This document shows, piece by piece, positions 1 through 8,523 of a stretch of DNA of 64,000 nucleotides. Source of the stretch: Micromonospora sp. BL4. Lineage in GTDB: Bacteria; Actinomycetota; Actinomycetes; Mycobacteriales; Micromonosporaceae. The stretch spans positions 1-64,000 of the forward strand of contig NZ_RCVJ01000114.1 of NCBI RefSeq assembly GCF_003667505.1, read 5' to 3'. Each line of letters opens with the position of its first letter. The stretch's first letter is position 1. Below the pieces are notes generated by a model. That model did no database searches. It was given only the letters and a program-made list of their open reading frames with translations, and had not been told where the DNA came from. Made by a program: the position numbers and the translations under genes.

Positions 1-465
1 CACGTACACGTAGGTGGGGGCGGCGGCGAGGGTGCTCAGCCCACGGTCCGCGCTGATGCGGGGGGCGATCTCGATGATCTGCCGGTCGGCCGTCCGGTCG
101 ATCTGGTCGGTCACGTCAACCCGCAGGTCCGGTCGGATGTCGGCGAGGCCCAGGATGGCCAGCGGAGCGGCCACCTCGACGCCGGGGATGCGTTCGATCC
201 GCCGCCACTGGTCCATGGTGACGCCGCCGTAGGCCGCTGTGGGCCGGTGCTGGGGCAGCAGGCCCGCGTCGGGCACTGACGGGTGGACCAGGATGTCGTA
301 CGACGGCCGGAACTGACCGTCGATGGAACCGCGGGCGACCAGCCGGGAGGTGGAGGCGACGCCGGTGAGCACGGTGAACCCGGTGGTCGCAACCAACACG
401 GCGGCGAACACCGCCAGGCTCCGGCCGGGCGTGTGCCGCAGTTGTGACCAGACCATCCGCAACAT
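1..465 (-). CDS. ABC transporter permease, FtsX/MacB type (N-terminal part, runs off window)
   Basis: The frame is open from an ATG at 465 to the window edge, giving the first 155 residues. It begins MLRMVWSQLRHTPGRSLAVF, followed by a hydrophobic segment at about residues 17-37, then a soluble stretch that would lie outside the membrane. This is the usual N-terminus of MacB/FtsX-like exporter permeases, in which one membrane helix precedes a large periplasm-facing domain. A GAGAAG sits upstream of the start as a weak ribosome site. The ATPase gene lies 192 bases upstream on the same strand, so the two probably form an exporter of unknown substrate. The rest of the protein is outside the window. 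Confidence 0.75.
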   Translation of the reverse strand, partial: MLRMVWSQLRHTPGRSLAVFAAVLVATTGFTVLTGVASTSRLVARGSIDGQFRPSYDILVHPSVPDAGLLPQHRPTAAYGGVTMDQWRRIERIPGVEVAAPLAILGLADIRPDLRVDVTDQIDRTADRQIIEIAPRISADRGLSTLAAAPTYVYV

Positions 466-657
466 GGGTGGGGGCTTCTCCGCTCTGGCTGTGCCGTCAG
501 CTTCGGAACGGACATGCTGAGCATCCGGTCCGCTGCCGCTTCGAGCATTCGTACCGTTTCCACTCCCTCCGATCGACCTGTCGTGAGTGCCGTACGAATT
601 CGTGACGCTGTCGGTTCCTGATGGCCTCACCCCCGTTTGCGCGCCAGTACGTCGGCG

Positions 658-1353
658 CTAGACAATCCGTCCGTCGTGAATCCCGACGGTCCGGTCACAG
701 CGGTCCGCCAGCGACGCCTCGTGGGTCGCCATGAGCAGGGTCATGCCGTGCTCGTCACGGAGCCGCCAGAGCAGGTCGATGATTCCGGCGCCCGTGGCGG
801 AGTCCAGGTTGCCGGTCGGTTCGTCGGCCAGCAGCAGCCGGGGCCGACCGACCAGGGCCCGCGCGATGGCGACGCGCTGCTGCTGGCCGCCGGAGAGCTG
901 CCCGGGCATGGCGCGTTCCCGGCCGGCCAGCCCCACCTCGGCCAGCAGGTTCCGGGCCCTTTCCACCTCGTCGAACCCGGGCCGGGTCGGCACCAGGGGG
1001 GCGAGAACGTTGTCCAGCGCGGAGAGCGCGGGCAGCAGGTGGAAGCGCTGGAAGACGAAACCGATGCCGTTGCGGTACTTGGCGAGCCGCCTGCCCGACA
1101 GGCGGGTCACCTCCACGTCGTCGACCTCGATGCGGCCCTCGTCGGCGCGTTCGATCGCGCCGATCAGGTGCAGCAGGGTGGACTTGCCCGAACCACTCCG
1201 GCCGGTCACCGCGACGGTGGCGCCCGCCGGCACGTCGAGGGTGATCCGGTCCACGCCGACGATCGTTTCGTCACCCGAGCGGAACCGCTTAACCAGATCG
1301 GTCACCCGAACGGGCGTGCCCCGGGTGTCGGTGCGCTGGCCGCCGGCGTTCAT
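658..1353 (-). CDS. ABC transporter ATP-binding protein, MacB/LolD type
   Basis: A 231-residue nucleotide-binding subunit. Walker A (GRSGSGKST) is at residues 51-59, followed by a Q-loop (FVFQRF), the signature LSGGQQQR, Walker B LLLADEP with the TGNLD D-loop, and an H-loop ATHE. The LADEPTGNLDS string is typical of the LolD/MacB subfamily that drives FtsX-like permeases, which matches the partial permease gene downstream. The frame stays open to 1452, but the upstream part is arginine-rich and unlike the family. The ATG at 1353 is preferred because the ATPase fold begins about 15 residues later. Substrate unknown. Confidence 0.9.
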   Translation of the reverse strand: MNAGGQRTDTRGTPVRVTDLVKRFRSGDETIVGVDRITLDVPAGATVAVTGRSGSGKSTLLHLIGAIERADEGRIEVDDVEVTRLSGRRLAKYRNGIGFVFQRFHLLPALSALDNVLAPLVPTRPGFDEVERARNLLAEVGLAGRERAMPGQLSGGQQQRVAIARALVGRPRLLLADEPTGNLDSATGAGIIDLLWRLRDEHGMTLLMATHEASLADRCDRTVGIHDGRIV

Positions 1354-1731
1354 CGGGCACCGGGCGTCGTCAACGCTGCGAAATCGCGCCGAAATGGAGA
1401 ATGCACGAGAAGCTCGCTCATTGCCCAGCCCCCGTACTGCTCGGCATGACACGAGAAGCTACATGAGTGAGCGTCAATCAATCAACCATCAGCGGCGTGG
1501 AGTTTGAACCGTATCCCGGACCGTGTCGATGCTGTTCGTCCACCCCGGGCTCGCGCACCTGCGCCGTCTCGCCAGGTCCCACAGCTGCTCCCGCCGAGTG
1601 GGATTTGCACCCGTAGTGCATTTGCCTCCGGTTCCGTGGCTGCCTGGGCCACCGGCCTTCGACAAGGTGATCTACAAGAAGCGCAACGTCGTGGAACGCT
1701 GCTTCACTGCCCGTCGTCGGGCGCGTTCCAT
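1354..1731. other. gene-free stretch upstream of the ABC ATPase gene
   Basis: About 380 bases with no reading frame that resembles a protein. It separates the ABC ATPase gene, which reads left from 1353, from the end of the alpha/beta hydrolase gene at 1732. A possible leftward promoter lies at 1456-1485. Nothing else was recognised. Confidence 0.5.
1456..1485 (-). promoter_or_regulatory. candidate sigma-70-like promoter of the ABC exporter operon
   Basis: On the minus strand TTGATT (1485-1480) is followed after 18 bases by TAGCTT (1461-1456). This would start transcription roughly 95 bases before the ATPase start at 1353. The match is only moderate and rests on pattern alone. Confidence 0.3.
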
Positions 1732-2466
1732 TCAGCGGGAGAGGCCGTCGAGGGCCTGCATGATGACGTCGGTGACTGCTTGGGCTTGGGTGACCATGAC
1801 GACGTGGGAGGCGTCGATCTCGGTGATCGTGGCGCCGGCGCGTTGGGCCATCTGGAGCAGGACATCGCTGCCAGCGGCCTTGTCCCCGGTGGCGACGATG
1901 GCCCAGGAGGGCAGCTTCTTCCAGGCGGGGTCCGACGTGGGTGTGGAGAATGCCAGCGAGGAGGCAGAGCGCTGGGTTGCCGCCATGACCGCGGCGTCCT
2001 TTTCGGCGACATCGGCGGCGAACGCGTCGTGAAACTTCGCCGGGTCGATGTAGAACTCAGTCTCGGTGCCCGACGTGGTCGGGTACTGCACCGGCAGCAG
2101 CACCGCGGTCAAGACGCTGTCCTTTGAGTTGCCTTCGACATCCATCAGGCTCTCGCCCTCGTCGGGCGCGAAGGCGGCGACGTAGACAAGACCGACGACG
2201 TTGTCAGCGCGCGAGGCGGCATTGGTGATGACGGCCCCGCCGTAGGAGTGGCCCACGGCGAGTACCGGCCCCTCGATCTGCTGTAGTTGGCTCGCGACGT
2301 ATGCGGCGTCCTCCGTGATCCCACGCAGCGGATTGGACACCGCCTTCACCGCGATTCCTGTGGCTAAAAGGCGGGCCACGACCCCGCTCCAACTGGAGCT
2401 GTCGGCGAAGGCGCCGTGCACGAGAACGACCGTCGGTGTGCCGGTACGGGAAGCGGCGGTGGTCAT
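1732..2466 (-). CDS. alpha/beta hydrolase
   Basis: A 244-residue single-domain alpha/beta hydrolase. The N-terminal VVLVHGAFADSSSW carries the oxyanion-hole HG motif. The nucleophile elbow is GHSYGG, the later acid is probably in the ATGDK segment, and the histidine is in DASHVVM near the C-terminus, so the triad looks complete. This arrangement is that of the EstC/salicylate-esterase-like group (Abhydrolase_6), whose substrates vary. The ATG at 2466 has GAGGGAGAG just upstream and is preferred to the frame start at 2541. It stands alone, with no operon partner. The substrate cannot be read from the sequence. Confidence 0.88.
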   Translation of the reverse strand: MTTAASRTGTPTVVLVHGAFADSSSWSGVVARLLATGIAVKAVSNPLRGITEDAAYVASQLQQIEGPVLAVGHSYGGAVITNAASRADNVVGLVYVAAFAPDEGESLMDVEGNSKDSVLTAVLLPVQYPTTSGTETEFYIDPAKFHDAFAADVAEKDAAVMAATQRSASSLAFSTPTSDPAWKKLPSWAIVATGDKAAGSDVLLQMAQRAGATITEIDASHVVMVTQAQAVTDVIMQALDGLSR

Positions 2467-2740
2467 CTTCTCTCCCTCATCGACGGGTGTCATCCTCAGC
2501 CCAGCCGCTGTGGAAGGAGCTGGCTTCGCTCCGGGCTCCACTGAGTGACGCGGGGGCCCTTCTTTGCTGACCGTAACCGTCGGGGATGCCTCGCGTGTCT
2601 TAACTGCTTATCTAGCTGGTCCGTCATTCGTAGTGCTGGCCCGGCGGTTGAACGATCTTGTCCGGGTGGCCCAATCGGGCGTGGTAGGACGAGTCAGCTC
2701 AGCTGTCGAGCGGCAACGCGGGCAGCTGAAGCAGTAGCAG

Positions 2741-3007
2741 CTACCGCCCGAGGACGCGTCCCGCCTCGCTGCGGACGGCCGAAGACGTGACGGGCGCCCA
2801 AACGGCAAACAGTTCGCGGAAATAAGCCTGGTGCATATCGAGCAGCGACGGCATCTGAGCGATGACGTCCAACTCGTTGACGATGCTCAGATCGACCAAC
2901 GGGGTCAGCTGGTCGGAGCGGACCCTCCTTGTCTGCCCGGTGAAGCGGTCGTGGACCTCCCCGCTGGTTGCGAGCTGCCGCCACGAACGCTTCCGGTCGC
3001 ACGCCAT
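2741..3007 (-). CDS. small hypothetical protein
   Basis: An 88-residue frame from an ATG at 3007. The middle section (VDLSIVNELDVIAQMPSLLDMHQAYFRELFAVW) looks like folded amphipathic helices rather than an antisense shadow. No ribosome site is evident. A 7-bp tandem repeat lies just upstream of the start, and because the unit is not a multiple of three a coding frame through the repeat is unlikely, which supports the 3007 start. No family recognised. It could be the remnant of a longer gene. Confidence 0.4.
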   Translation of the reverse strand: MACDRKRSWRQLATSGEVHDRFTGQTRRVRSDQLTPLVDLSIVNELDVIAQMPSLLDMHQAYFRELFAVWAPVTSSAVRSEAGRVLGR

Positions 3008-3014
3008 ACAGTCT

Positions 3015-3055
3015 CGGGTGCCGGGTGCCGGGTGCCGGGTGCCGGGTGCCGGGTG
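3015..3055. repeat. heptanucleotide tandem repeat (CCGGGTG)n
   Basis: Five full copies of CCGGGTG from 3021 to 3055, preceded by a partial copy (CGGGTG) from 3015. The copies are identical. It lies 8 bases upstream of the candidate start at 3007, in the 5' region of that small leftward gene. Confidence 0.95.
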
Positions 3056-3096
3056 GCTGGTCGCACCCGCAGCAGGCGCACAGACGAGCAAGCAGA

Positions 3097-3366
3097 CTAT
3101 GGGGTGCCGCCGGATTCACTCGTCACGCCAGCGCTGAGAGCCTGACCCGCGTCACCACCACCGCCCCTACCACGAAGACTGCCACGGCGACGCCGACGGC
3201 TCTCGCGAGCGCTCTGGCGGATCGCCTTCCGCGCGGTAACCAGTTCCATTTTCCTGCTGTCCGCCAGGGACGACGCCCTGCGCCGACGCCGTAGTGCCAC
3301 GACGACGACCAACACAAGGACGACCAGCAGAGGCAGAGCGAGCCACGCGAGGCGAATCCCGGCCAT
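3097..3366 (-). CDS. small single-pass membrane protein
   Basis: An 89-residue frame. An N-terminal hydrophobic helix (about residues 5-25, rich in Leu and Val) is followed at once by RRRRR and a strongly basic tail with many Arg, Ser and Gly. This fits a membrane-anchored peptide with a cytoplasmic basic tail. The ribosome site is weak. No family is recognised, and the low complexity of the C-terminal half leaves doubt that it is translated. Confidence 0.45.
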   Translation of the reverse strand: MAGIRLAWLALPLLVVLVLVVVVALRRRRRASSLADSRKMELVTARKAIRQSARESRRRRRGSLRGRGGGGDAGQALSAGVTSESGGTP

Positions 3367-3818
3367 ACCTGGAGGGTAGAGGCATCAGTCGATGAAGGGA
3401 CTCGGACGAACTGCCGGCATGCCGACCCGTGCCCGATCTATCGGTCAACGCGGGTCAGCAGGGGTAGCGGCACGGCCTCGGACCGCGCCGCTCCGTCCTT
3501 CGCGACCAGTCTCACGCCAGCTCACCTCGTCGAGCTGATCGGCGACTGTGGTCGGCCAGGCACCGTCCAAACTGACCGTGCGAGGATGATTGAGCATGAG
3601 CCTCGACGCCTGGAGCTTGCTTGACGGCAGAGCTGAGCGTGCAAGGCGGTCGTGGTCAGCGGTCACGCCGACACGTCCTCTGGGCGAACGAGTCCGCGCC
3701 CGGGCGATCGCGGCGAGGCCGTTCGGCATCTTCTCGAGATCTGCCCGGCTTGTAGACGTGAGCCATCGCGGTGGGGGTCCTCCTCGGGCTCACCCCACCG
3801 CGGTCCCTCGTGGCGACC
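3367..3818. other. gene-poor stretch with a terminator-like hairpin at its right end
   Basis: About 450 bases. Frames on both strands here are arginine- and serine-rich and do not look like folded proteins. The only structure seen is the inverted repeat at 3767-3802 beyond the small secreted protein gene. Confidence 0.45.
3767..3802 (-). terminator. terminator-like hairpin after the small secreted protein gene
   Basis: CGCGGTGGGG (3767-3776) pairs perfectly with CCCCACCGCG (3793-3802) across a 16-base loop. It lies 17 bases past the stop at 3819. There is no T-run, as is usual in high-GC actinomycetes. Confidence 0.55.
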
Positions 3819-4208
3819 TCAGCAACCGGGCATGCGCGTCACGCTGACGTAGACCTTGCTGACCACGGCGTTCTGGCCGGGCGTGCCGGTGACCCACAGC
3901 GACTGGTTGTCGCAGAACAGTGTCTTCCGGCTTCCGACCTGGAACCAGCCGGACCAGTTGTTCGACTCGAAGAGGTCGCCGCTCTTGTTGACGGTGAAGG
4001 TGCCGGCGCACACGGACAACCAGGACATGGCGCTGTTCGGCCAGTTGGCGTAGAGCCCGACGATCTGGCCGTTCTGGCAGTTGGCTGGGGCTGCCTGCGC
4101 CGCGGTCGCGGTGACCAGCGACGTCGACAGGCCCAGCACCGCGGCCGCGACGCCAGCCGCCACCCGTCGCCGTGCGGTGATTCGAGGGGCTCGGGGACTC
4201 GTGCGCAT
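3819..4208 (-). CDS. small secreted cysteine-containing protein
   Basis: A 129-residue protein with a clear Sec signal peptide: basic MRTSPRAPRITARRR, a hydrophobic core at about 17-38, and an AQA-A cleavage site near residue 39. The mature part is about 90 residues, with four cysteines (about residues 44, 67, 99 and the last residue), which suggests two disulfides. It is rich in Trp, Asn, Ser and Gly, like small secreted beta-sheet proteins of actinomycetes. AGGAG precedes the ATG. No enzymatic motif and no recognised family. It may be a cell-surface or inhibitor-like protein. Confidence 0.8.
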   Translation of the reverse strand: MRTSPRAPRITARRRVAAGVAAAVLGLSTSLVTATAAQAAPANCQNGQIVGLYANWPNSAMSWLSVCAGTFTVNKSGDLFESNNWSGWFQVGSRKTLFCDNQSLWVTGTPGQNAVVSKVYVSVTRMPGC

Positions 4209-4221
4209 GTGACGCTCCTGT

Positions 4222-4497
4222 TCGTGTGGGGTGACCGGCGGCGCCGATCAGGGACAAGAGCGTGCCTGACAGATGTTGGATTTGTGTTGGATCGTTCTGC
4301 TCCAGCCCGGCGAGGATGTCCTGCATTTCCGGCAGGCGGCGGTCGCCGAGCGGTTCGAGCAGGCCAATCGCGTCCCTCATGGCGTCGGCGGCGCCCGGTC
4401 GCCGTGGGGTGAGGACGTCGGAGACGGCGTGCAGCGAGGACGCCGCACGCATCCGATCGCCGCTGCGCCTGGCGAGGGCGACGTCCTGCCGGGTCAT
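4222..4497 (-). pseudogene. possible degraded small gene upstream of the secreted protein
   Basis: From an ATG at 4497 the minus strand reads a helical, leucine-patterned stretch of about 80 residues (containing SSLHAVSDVL, DAMRDAIGLLEPL and LPEMQDILAGLEQ). It then runs without a stop into the secreted-protein gene in another frame. The first part looks like a real protein and the tail does not, so this may be a frameshifted remnant. Chance coding on GC-rich DNA is the alternative. No family recognised. Confidence 0.25.
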
Positions 4498-4665
4498 CGA
4501 TGCCCACCTGCGATGCCCCGTCCTGCAGCGTCGTCTCGCCGAACTCCCAGAACACGCCGACGCATCCGTAGTGGATGTTCGAGGTTGGCAGGTCCACGGC
4601 TGGGTGGGACTGACTGGCCCGGAAATGCAGTTCGATGGGGTTGGCTGGCAGGGCAGGATGTCGGG

Positions 4666-6255
4666 GTGATCTGGGGCAGACGCGACGGTCAGGTCCTCCC
4701 GCCCTCGATGGTCGGGCAGGACCGGCTGCTTGGGGCGGTGCGAGTTGCTGTCGGAAACGCCGGAGCAGGCCAATGGGACGCGGTTGACCGTTTGGTCGAC
4801 GCGCTGCTCAAGGTCGATGCCGTAGGCGATGAGGTGCTGGCGCGGTCGGCATTGGGGCTGGTGGCCGGCGTACCGCGGTTGGTGGTTCGACTCGACGAGC
4901 ACGCGCGGTCGGCACCGTGGTACGACCAGTACCGGGAGCCCGCGTGGCGGCGGGTCGCGGGACGGTTCTCGGGTGCGTCGTCGGGGCCGGTGGCGACGGC
5001 GCTCGCGAGCATGCACGGTGACGGGCGGATCCGGGAGCGTGCGGTCGCGGCGATGGTTGCCCGCCCGTACGCGGAGGTGATGCCGTTCCTGGTGGTGCGT
5101 ACCGCTGATTGGGTCGGGCCGGTGCGGGATCGGGCGCGGGCCGGGCTCGCGGTGTCGCTCGCCGACGGCGCTGCTCTCTACCTGCCCGCCGTTCTGCCGA
5201 TGGCGCTGCGCCTTGAGGCGCGTCTGCGCGCTGGCTTCGCGGTCATCCAGGTGCGGGCAGCGGTGTTGGCTGCGACGGAGCAGTCGTGGCGCGGCCTGTT
5301 CGGCTCGGGTGATCGTCGGGAGCGGCGGTTCGTCTTCGACGTCGTGCTGGCGCAGGGTCGGCTGCGTGTGCCGGAACTCGTGACCCTCGCCGAGTCGGAT
5401 CCGGATGTGCGAGTGCGGGCGCGGGCGGCGGAGGCGGCGTGCCGTGACGCGGTCTGGACTCGCCGCCACGATGTCCTACGCCGGCTGGCGCGGTCGACTC
5501 GGGCCGAGGTACGGGTGGTGGCGTTGACCGGGCTGGTGCGGGTGGGCCAGGACGCCGACGTCGTCCGGTACCTGGATGACGGCGCGCCGTTGGTGCGGGC
5601 CGTGGCCCGAGACGCGGCCCGCCGCCTCGGTACGGACGCGCGGGAGCACTACCGGAGAGGCGTCGACACCGACGAGCCGGCTGTCGGGGCGATCGCCGGA
5701 CTCGCCGAGACCGGCTCCGTGGCGGACGGCCCGTTGCTGCTTCGGCTGCTCGGCCACGAGCGGCCGAGGGTACGTGCCCAGGCGGTACGGGGTCTGCGGC
5801 TGCTGGACGCAGTCGTGGCGGGGGAGCTGGTGGCGTTGGTACGAGACCCGTCGCCGGCGGTGGTGCGGGAGGTGACCCTGGCGCTGCGCCCGGTCGCCGG
5901 CGCTCTGCCACCGGCCCTGCCGTGGGACCTGCTCCGGGATGGCCGTGCGGAGTTGCGTCGGGCCGGCTACAAGCTCCTGCGTGGCCGTGGCGTCGGCATC
6001 GAGCTGCGGGCGGCCCTGATCCTGGCCGCCGACGTGGACCCACGCCTGGCCGAGCGGGGCAAGGCCGATGCCACCCGGATCACCCGCGATGCTGCGTTCA
6101 CCGCCTGGCGATCTGCTCCTCGGCCGGAGTTGCAGGTCACCGCGACGGAACACGCCGAACTGGTCACGCTGGCGGCGCGAGCGGCGGCTGCGCTCGGAGA
6201 GGAGACCGGTCGGCAGCTCGCTGATTGGCTGACGAGTGGCCGCCCCGGCGAGTGA
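4666..6255 (+). CDS. HEAT-like repeat protein
   Basis: A 529-residue, mostly helical protein. It is built from repeated pairs of helices with motifs such as DPDVRVRARAAEAACRDAV, RAEVRVVALTGLVRVG and RPRVRAQAVRGLRLL, the pattern of HEAT/PBS-lyase repeats. Such repeats form a curved scaffold for protein binding, and no catalytic motif is present. A GTG at 4666 with GGCAGGA upstream is the likely start; the frame extends left to 4273 but that part overlaps the opposite-strand genes and is unlike the family. It stands alone. Two further repeat proteins in the window (8524-10410, 57592-58500) share the style but not obvious close similarity. Confidence 0.8.
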   Translation: MIWGRRDGQVLPPSMVGQDRLLGAVRVAVGNAGAGQWDAVDRLVDALLKVDAVGDEVLARSALGLVAGVPRLVVRLDEHARSAPWYDQYREPAWRRVAGRFSGASSGPVATALASMHGDGRIRERAVAAMVARPYAEVMPFLVVRTADWVGPVRDRARAGLAVSLADGAALYLPAVLPMALRLEARLRAGFAVIQVRAAVLAATEQSWRGLFGSGDRRERRFVFDVVLAQGRLRVPELVTLAESDPDVRVRARAAEAACRDAVWTRRHDVLRRLARSTRAEVRVVALTGLVRVGQDADVVRYLDDGAPLVRAVARDAARRLGTDAREHYRRGVDTDEPAVGAIAGLAETGSVADGPLLLRLLGHERPRVRAQAVRGLRLLDAVVAGELVALVRDPSPAVVREVTLALRPVAGALPPALPWDLLRDGRAELRRAGYKLLRGRGVGIELRAALILAADVDPRLAERGKADATRITRDAAFTAWRSAPRPELQVTATEHAELVTLAARAAAALGEETGRQLADWLTSGRPGE

Positions 6256-6372
6256 CGACGCCACTGGCCGGGAGGGCGCGGCGATCCGCGCGCCGTCGTC
6301 GCCCGTGAGACCTTTCAGATGTGTTGAGGTCGGCCCACCGTCAAAGGATGAGTCAGAGCGGCCGGGTGCGGC

Positions 6373-6987
6373 TCAGCCCGATGAGGTCGAACCCGCCGGA
6401 TCTCGGCGGCGGGTGGCGAGCTGGGCGAGCGCGCGGAGTCCTGCGATCACCTCGGCGCTCGCCGGGGCGTGGTCGGGGTCGCTGACCCACTGGAACATCA
6501 ACCCGGAGATCAGAGCGGTCTGTACCGCCCCGACGGTGCGAACGTCATGCTCGGACACCTCATCGACCGCTCGGCCGGTCAGCCCGGCCGTAAGGCTGCG
6601 CAGGCCCTCCCGCTGACCGGCGGCAAGCTGCTCGCGTAGCTGGGGGTTGTGCTCCGACTGCAGGAACGCCTCGATGGTGGCGATCCACAATGGTCGGTGA
6701 GTCACGAAGGACGTGATCACGCCCTCCCACTCGCGTTCATACCGTTCCGCGGGGTCGGTCACCGTCGCCACCCGCTCAGCGATGAGTTGGCCCACCTGGG
6801 TGCCCCACTCCTCCAGGGCCTGGAACATCGCCGTGTTCAGCAACGCCTCGCGCGACCCGTAGTGGTATCCGATCGCTGCGGTGCTCACGCCAGCCGCCGC
6901 CGCGATGTCGCGGGCGGTGGTCCTTGCGTAACCCTTCTCCAGCAGACACTGCTTGGCCCCGTCGAGCAGGTCTTCCCTGTTGCCCAT
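6373..6987 (-). CDS. TetR family transcriptional regulator
   Basis: A 204-residue TetR protein. The N-terminal helix-turn-helix covers about residues 5-50 (TTARDIAAAAGVSTAAIGYHYGSREALL), and the rest is a helical ligand-binding domain with no recognised ligand. It is divergent from the DUF418 membrane protein gene at 7125. The 137-base gap between them holds repeated TTGCAC half-sites, so the likely role is autoregulation and control of that neighbour. Confidence 0.9.
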   Translation of the reverse strand: MGNREDLLDGAKQCLLEKGYARTTARDIAAAAGVSTAAIGYHYGSREALLNTAMFQALEEWGTQVGQLIAERVATVTDPAERYEREWEGVITSFVTHRPLWIATIEAFLQSEHNPQLREQLAAGQREGLRSLTAGLTGRAVDEVSEHDVRTVGAVQTALISGLMFQWVSDPDHAPASAEVIAGLRALAQLATRRRDPAGSTSSG

Positions 6988-7007
6988 GCGAGCAGTCTAC
7001 CAGCTTG

Positions 7008-7076
7008 TTGCACGGGTGGCTCAGACAAGCGTGTTGCACAAACGTATTGCACAAGCGTGCAAGTGGTTGTTACGGT
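7008..7076. promoter_or_regulatory. promoter and TetR operator candidates between divergent genes
   Basis: TTGCAC occurs at 7008-7013, 7034-7039 and 7047-7052. The last forms an inverted repeat with GTGCAA at 7057-7062 (TTGCAC, AAGC, GTGCAA). A rightward promoter can be drawn with TTGCAC (7047-7052) as -35 and TACGGT (7071-7076) as -10, spacing 18. The operator would then cover the -35 box and allow the TetR protein to block the DUF418 gene. Confidence 0.45.
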
Positions 7077-7124
7077 CGGTCCACTTCGGAACCACAGGGA
7101 GCACGGGTCACTGGAGGTAGAGCG

Positions 7125-8363
7125 ATGACGAAGATGCGAAACGCCGCAGCGAGCAACGATCAGCGGGAAACGGACCGACAGCCCCGGCCCGGCGAGCGCG
7201 AGCGCTCCGGTCCGGGGCGTGACGTGCGGCGAATCCTGGACGTCGACGCGCTGCGCGGCTTCGCGCTGCTCGGCATCCTCGTGGTGAACGTGTGGTACTT
7301 CGCCTCGGGGTTCGCGTTCCACCGGGTACTCGATCCGGCCTACGACAGCGGCCTGGACCACGGCGTGCACACCGCGGTGGCGTTGCTCTTCGAGATGAAG
7401 TTCTACCTGCTGTTCTCGTTCCTGTTCGGCTACAGCTTCACCCTGCAACTCGACTCGGCCAACCGGCACGGCGCCGCGTTCCGCCCCCGCTTCCTGCGCC
7501 GGCTCGCCGGGCTCTTCGTCCTCGGCGGCATCCACGCACTGCTGCTCTTCCAGGGCGACATCCTCAGCACGTACGCGGTGCTCGGGCTGGTGCTGCTCGC
7601 CGTACAGCGGATCCGGCCGCGCACCGCGCTCATCCTGGCCGGCGTCCTGATCGGGCTGGTGGTGCTGTTCTTCGCCTCTCTGGCGCTGGCCAGCGTCTCC
7701 TCGGTCGACCAGGCGGCGGCCCTGACCGCCGGACAGCAGACCACCGAGGCGCTGGCGGGCGGTCCCTCGTCGGTGATCGCCGAGCACCTGCGCACCCTGC
7801 CGACGATGGTGGCCGGGACGATCGTCCTCCAAGCACCGGTCGCCTTCGCCATGTTCCTGCTCGGGCTGGCCGCCGGACGCCGCCGGATCCTCGCCGACGT
7901 ATCGTCATACCGCCGCGGCCTGCGGCTGCTCCAGTTGATCGGCTACCCGATCGGCCTGGCTGGTGCGATGACAGTTGTCGGGCTGGGCGGTATCGCCACC
8001 GTCGAAGGGCTCGCCCTCACCACCGCCACCGGCCCCGCCCTGGCCGCCGCATACGCGGCCAGCATGCTCCAGCTCTTTCACACCGGAGCCGGCCGGCGGG
8101 TGGCCGCGGCGCTCGCCCCGGGCGGGCGGATGGCGCTGACCAACTACCTTGGCCAGTCCCTGGTCTGTGTGCTGCTCTTCACCGGTGTCGGATTCGGCCT
8201 GGTCGGTCGGATCGCCCCGCTGGGCGTACTGGCCATCGCGGCCGGCATTTTCGCCGCCCAACTGGCGGTGAGCGCGTACTGGCTGCGCGGCCACCGGTAC
8301 GGGCCGGTCGAATGGCTGCTGCGGGCGGTCACCAACGCCGAGCGGCCGGCCTGGCGGCGCTGA
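7125..8363 (+). CDS. DUF418 family membrane protein
   Basis: A 412-residue polytopic protein with about eight to ten hydrophobic helices. After a charged N-terminal 35 residues comes DVDALRGFALLGILVVNV (about 39-56), the hallmark of the DUF418/YeiB family. The C-terminal half holds the family-typical LTNYLGQSL stretch. These proteins are predicted transporters or acyltransferase-like membrane proteins of unknown substrate. Start ATG 7125 with GGAGG 8 bases upstream. Expression is probably controlled by the adjacent divergent TetR gene. Confidence 0.88.
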   Translation: MTKMRNAAASNDQRETDRQPRPGERERSGPGRDVRRILDVDALRGFALLGILVVNVWYFASGFAFHRVLDPAYDSGLDHGVHTAVALLFEMKFYLLFSFLFGYSFTLQLDSANRHGAAFRPRFLRRLAGLFVLGGIHALLLFQGDILSTYAVLGLVLLAVQRIRPRTALILAGVLIGLVVLFFASLALASVSSVDQAAALTAGQQTTEALAGGPSSVIAEHLRTLPTMVAGTIVLQAPVAFAMFLLGLAAGRRRILADVSSYRRGLRLLQLIGYPIGLAGAMTVVGLGGIATVEGLALTTATGPALAAAYAASMLQLFHTGAGRRVAAALAPGGRMALTNYLGQSLVCVLLFTGVGFGLVGRIAPLGVLAIAAGIFAAQLAVSAYWLRGHRYGPVEWLLRAVTNAERPAWRR

Positions 8364-8379
8364 CCCTGGAGCAGAGCAG

Positions 8380-8411
8380 CGGTGGCGCCGGTCGACGGAC
8401 CGGCGCCACCG
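8380..8411 (+). terminator. strong hairpin terminator after the DUF418 gene
   Basis: A perfect 14-bp stem, CGGTGGCGCCGGTC at 8380-8393 and its complement at 8398-8411, closes over a GACG loop. It begins 17 bases after the stop at 8363. No T-run. Confidence 0.75.
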
Positions 8412-8523
8412 TCCTGCCCCGACCGTCGTCTATTCGGCGCATGCTCCATGCCGTCGATTCGTTCAGTCCGTCGGTCTGCCGCAAGACCTCGGCTTGCCGA
8501 GGATCTGGCACCCGTGACAGGGT

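Noticed and set aside
3445-3729. 94-residue minus-strand frame between the small membrane protein and the secreted protein
   Set aside because: Low-complexity Arg/Ser/Pro content, no hydrophobic pattern and no ribosome site.
3790-5469. Long minus-strand frame of over 550 residues opposite the HEAT-like gene
   Set aside because: It is Arg/Pro/His-rich antisense coding for most of its length; the plus-strand HEAT-like protein and the secreted protein in another frame explain the region. Only the part at 4222-4497 was kept as a weak remnant.
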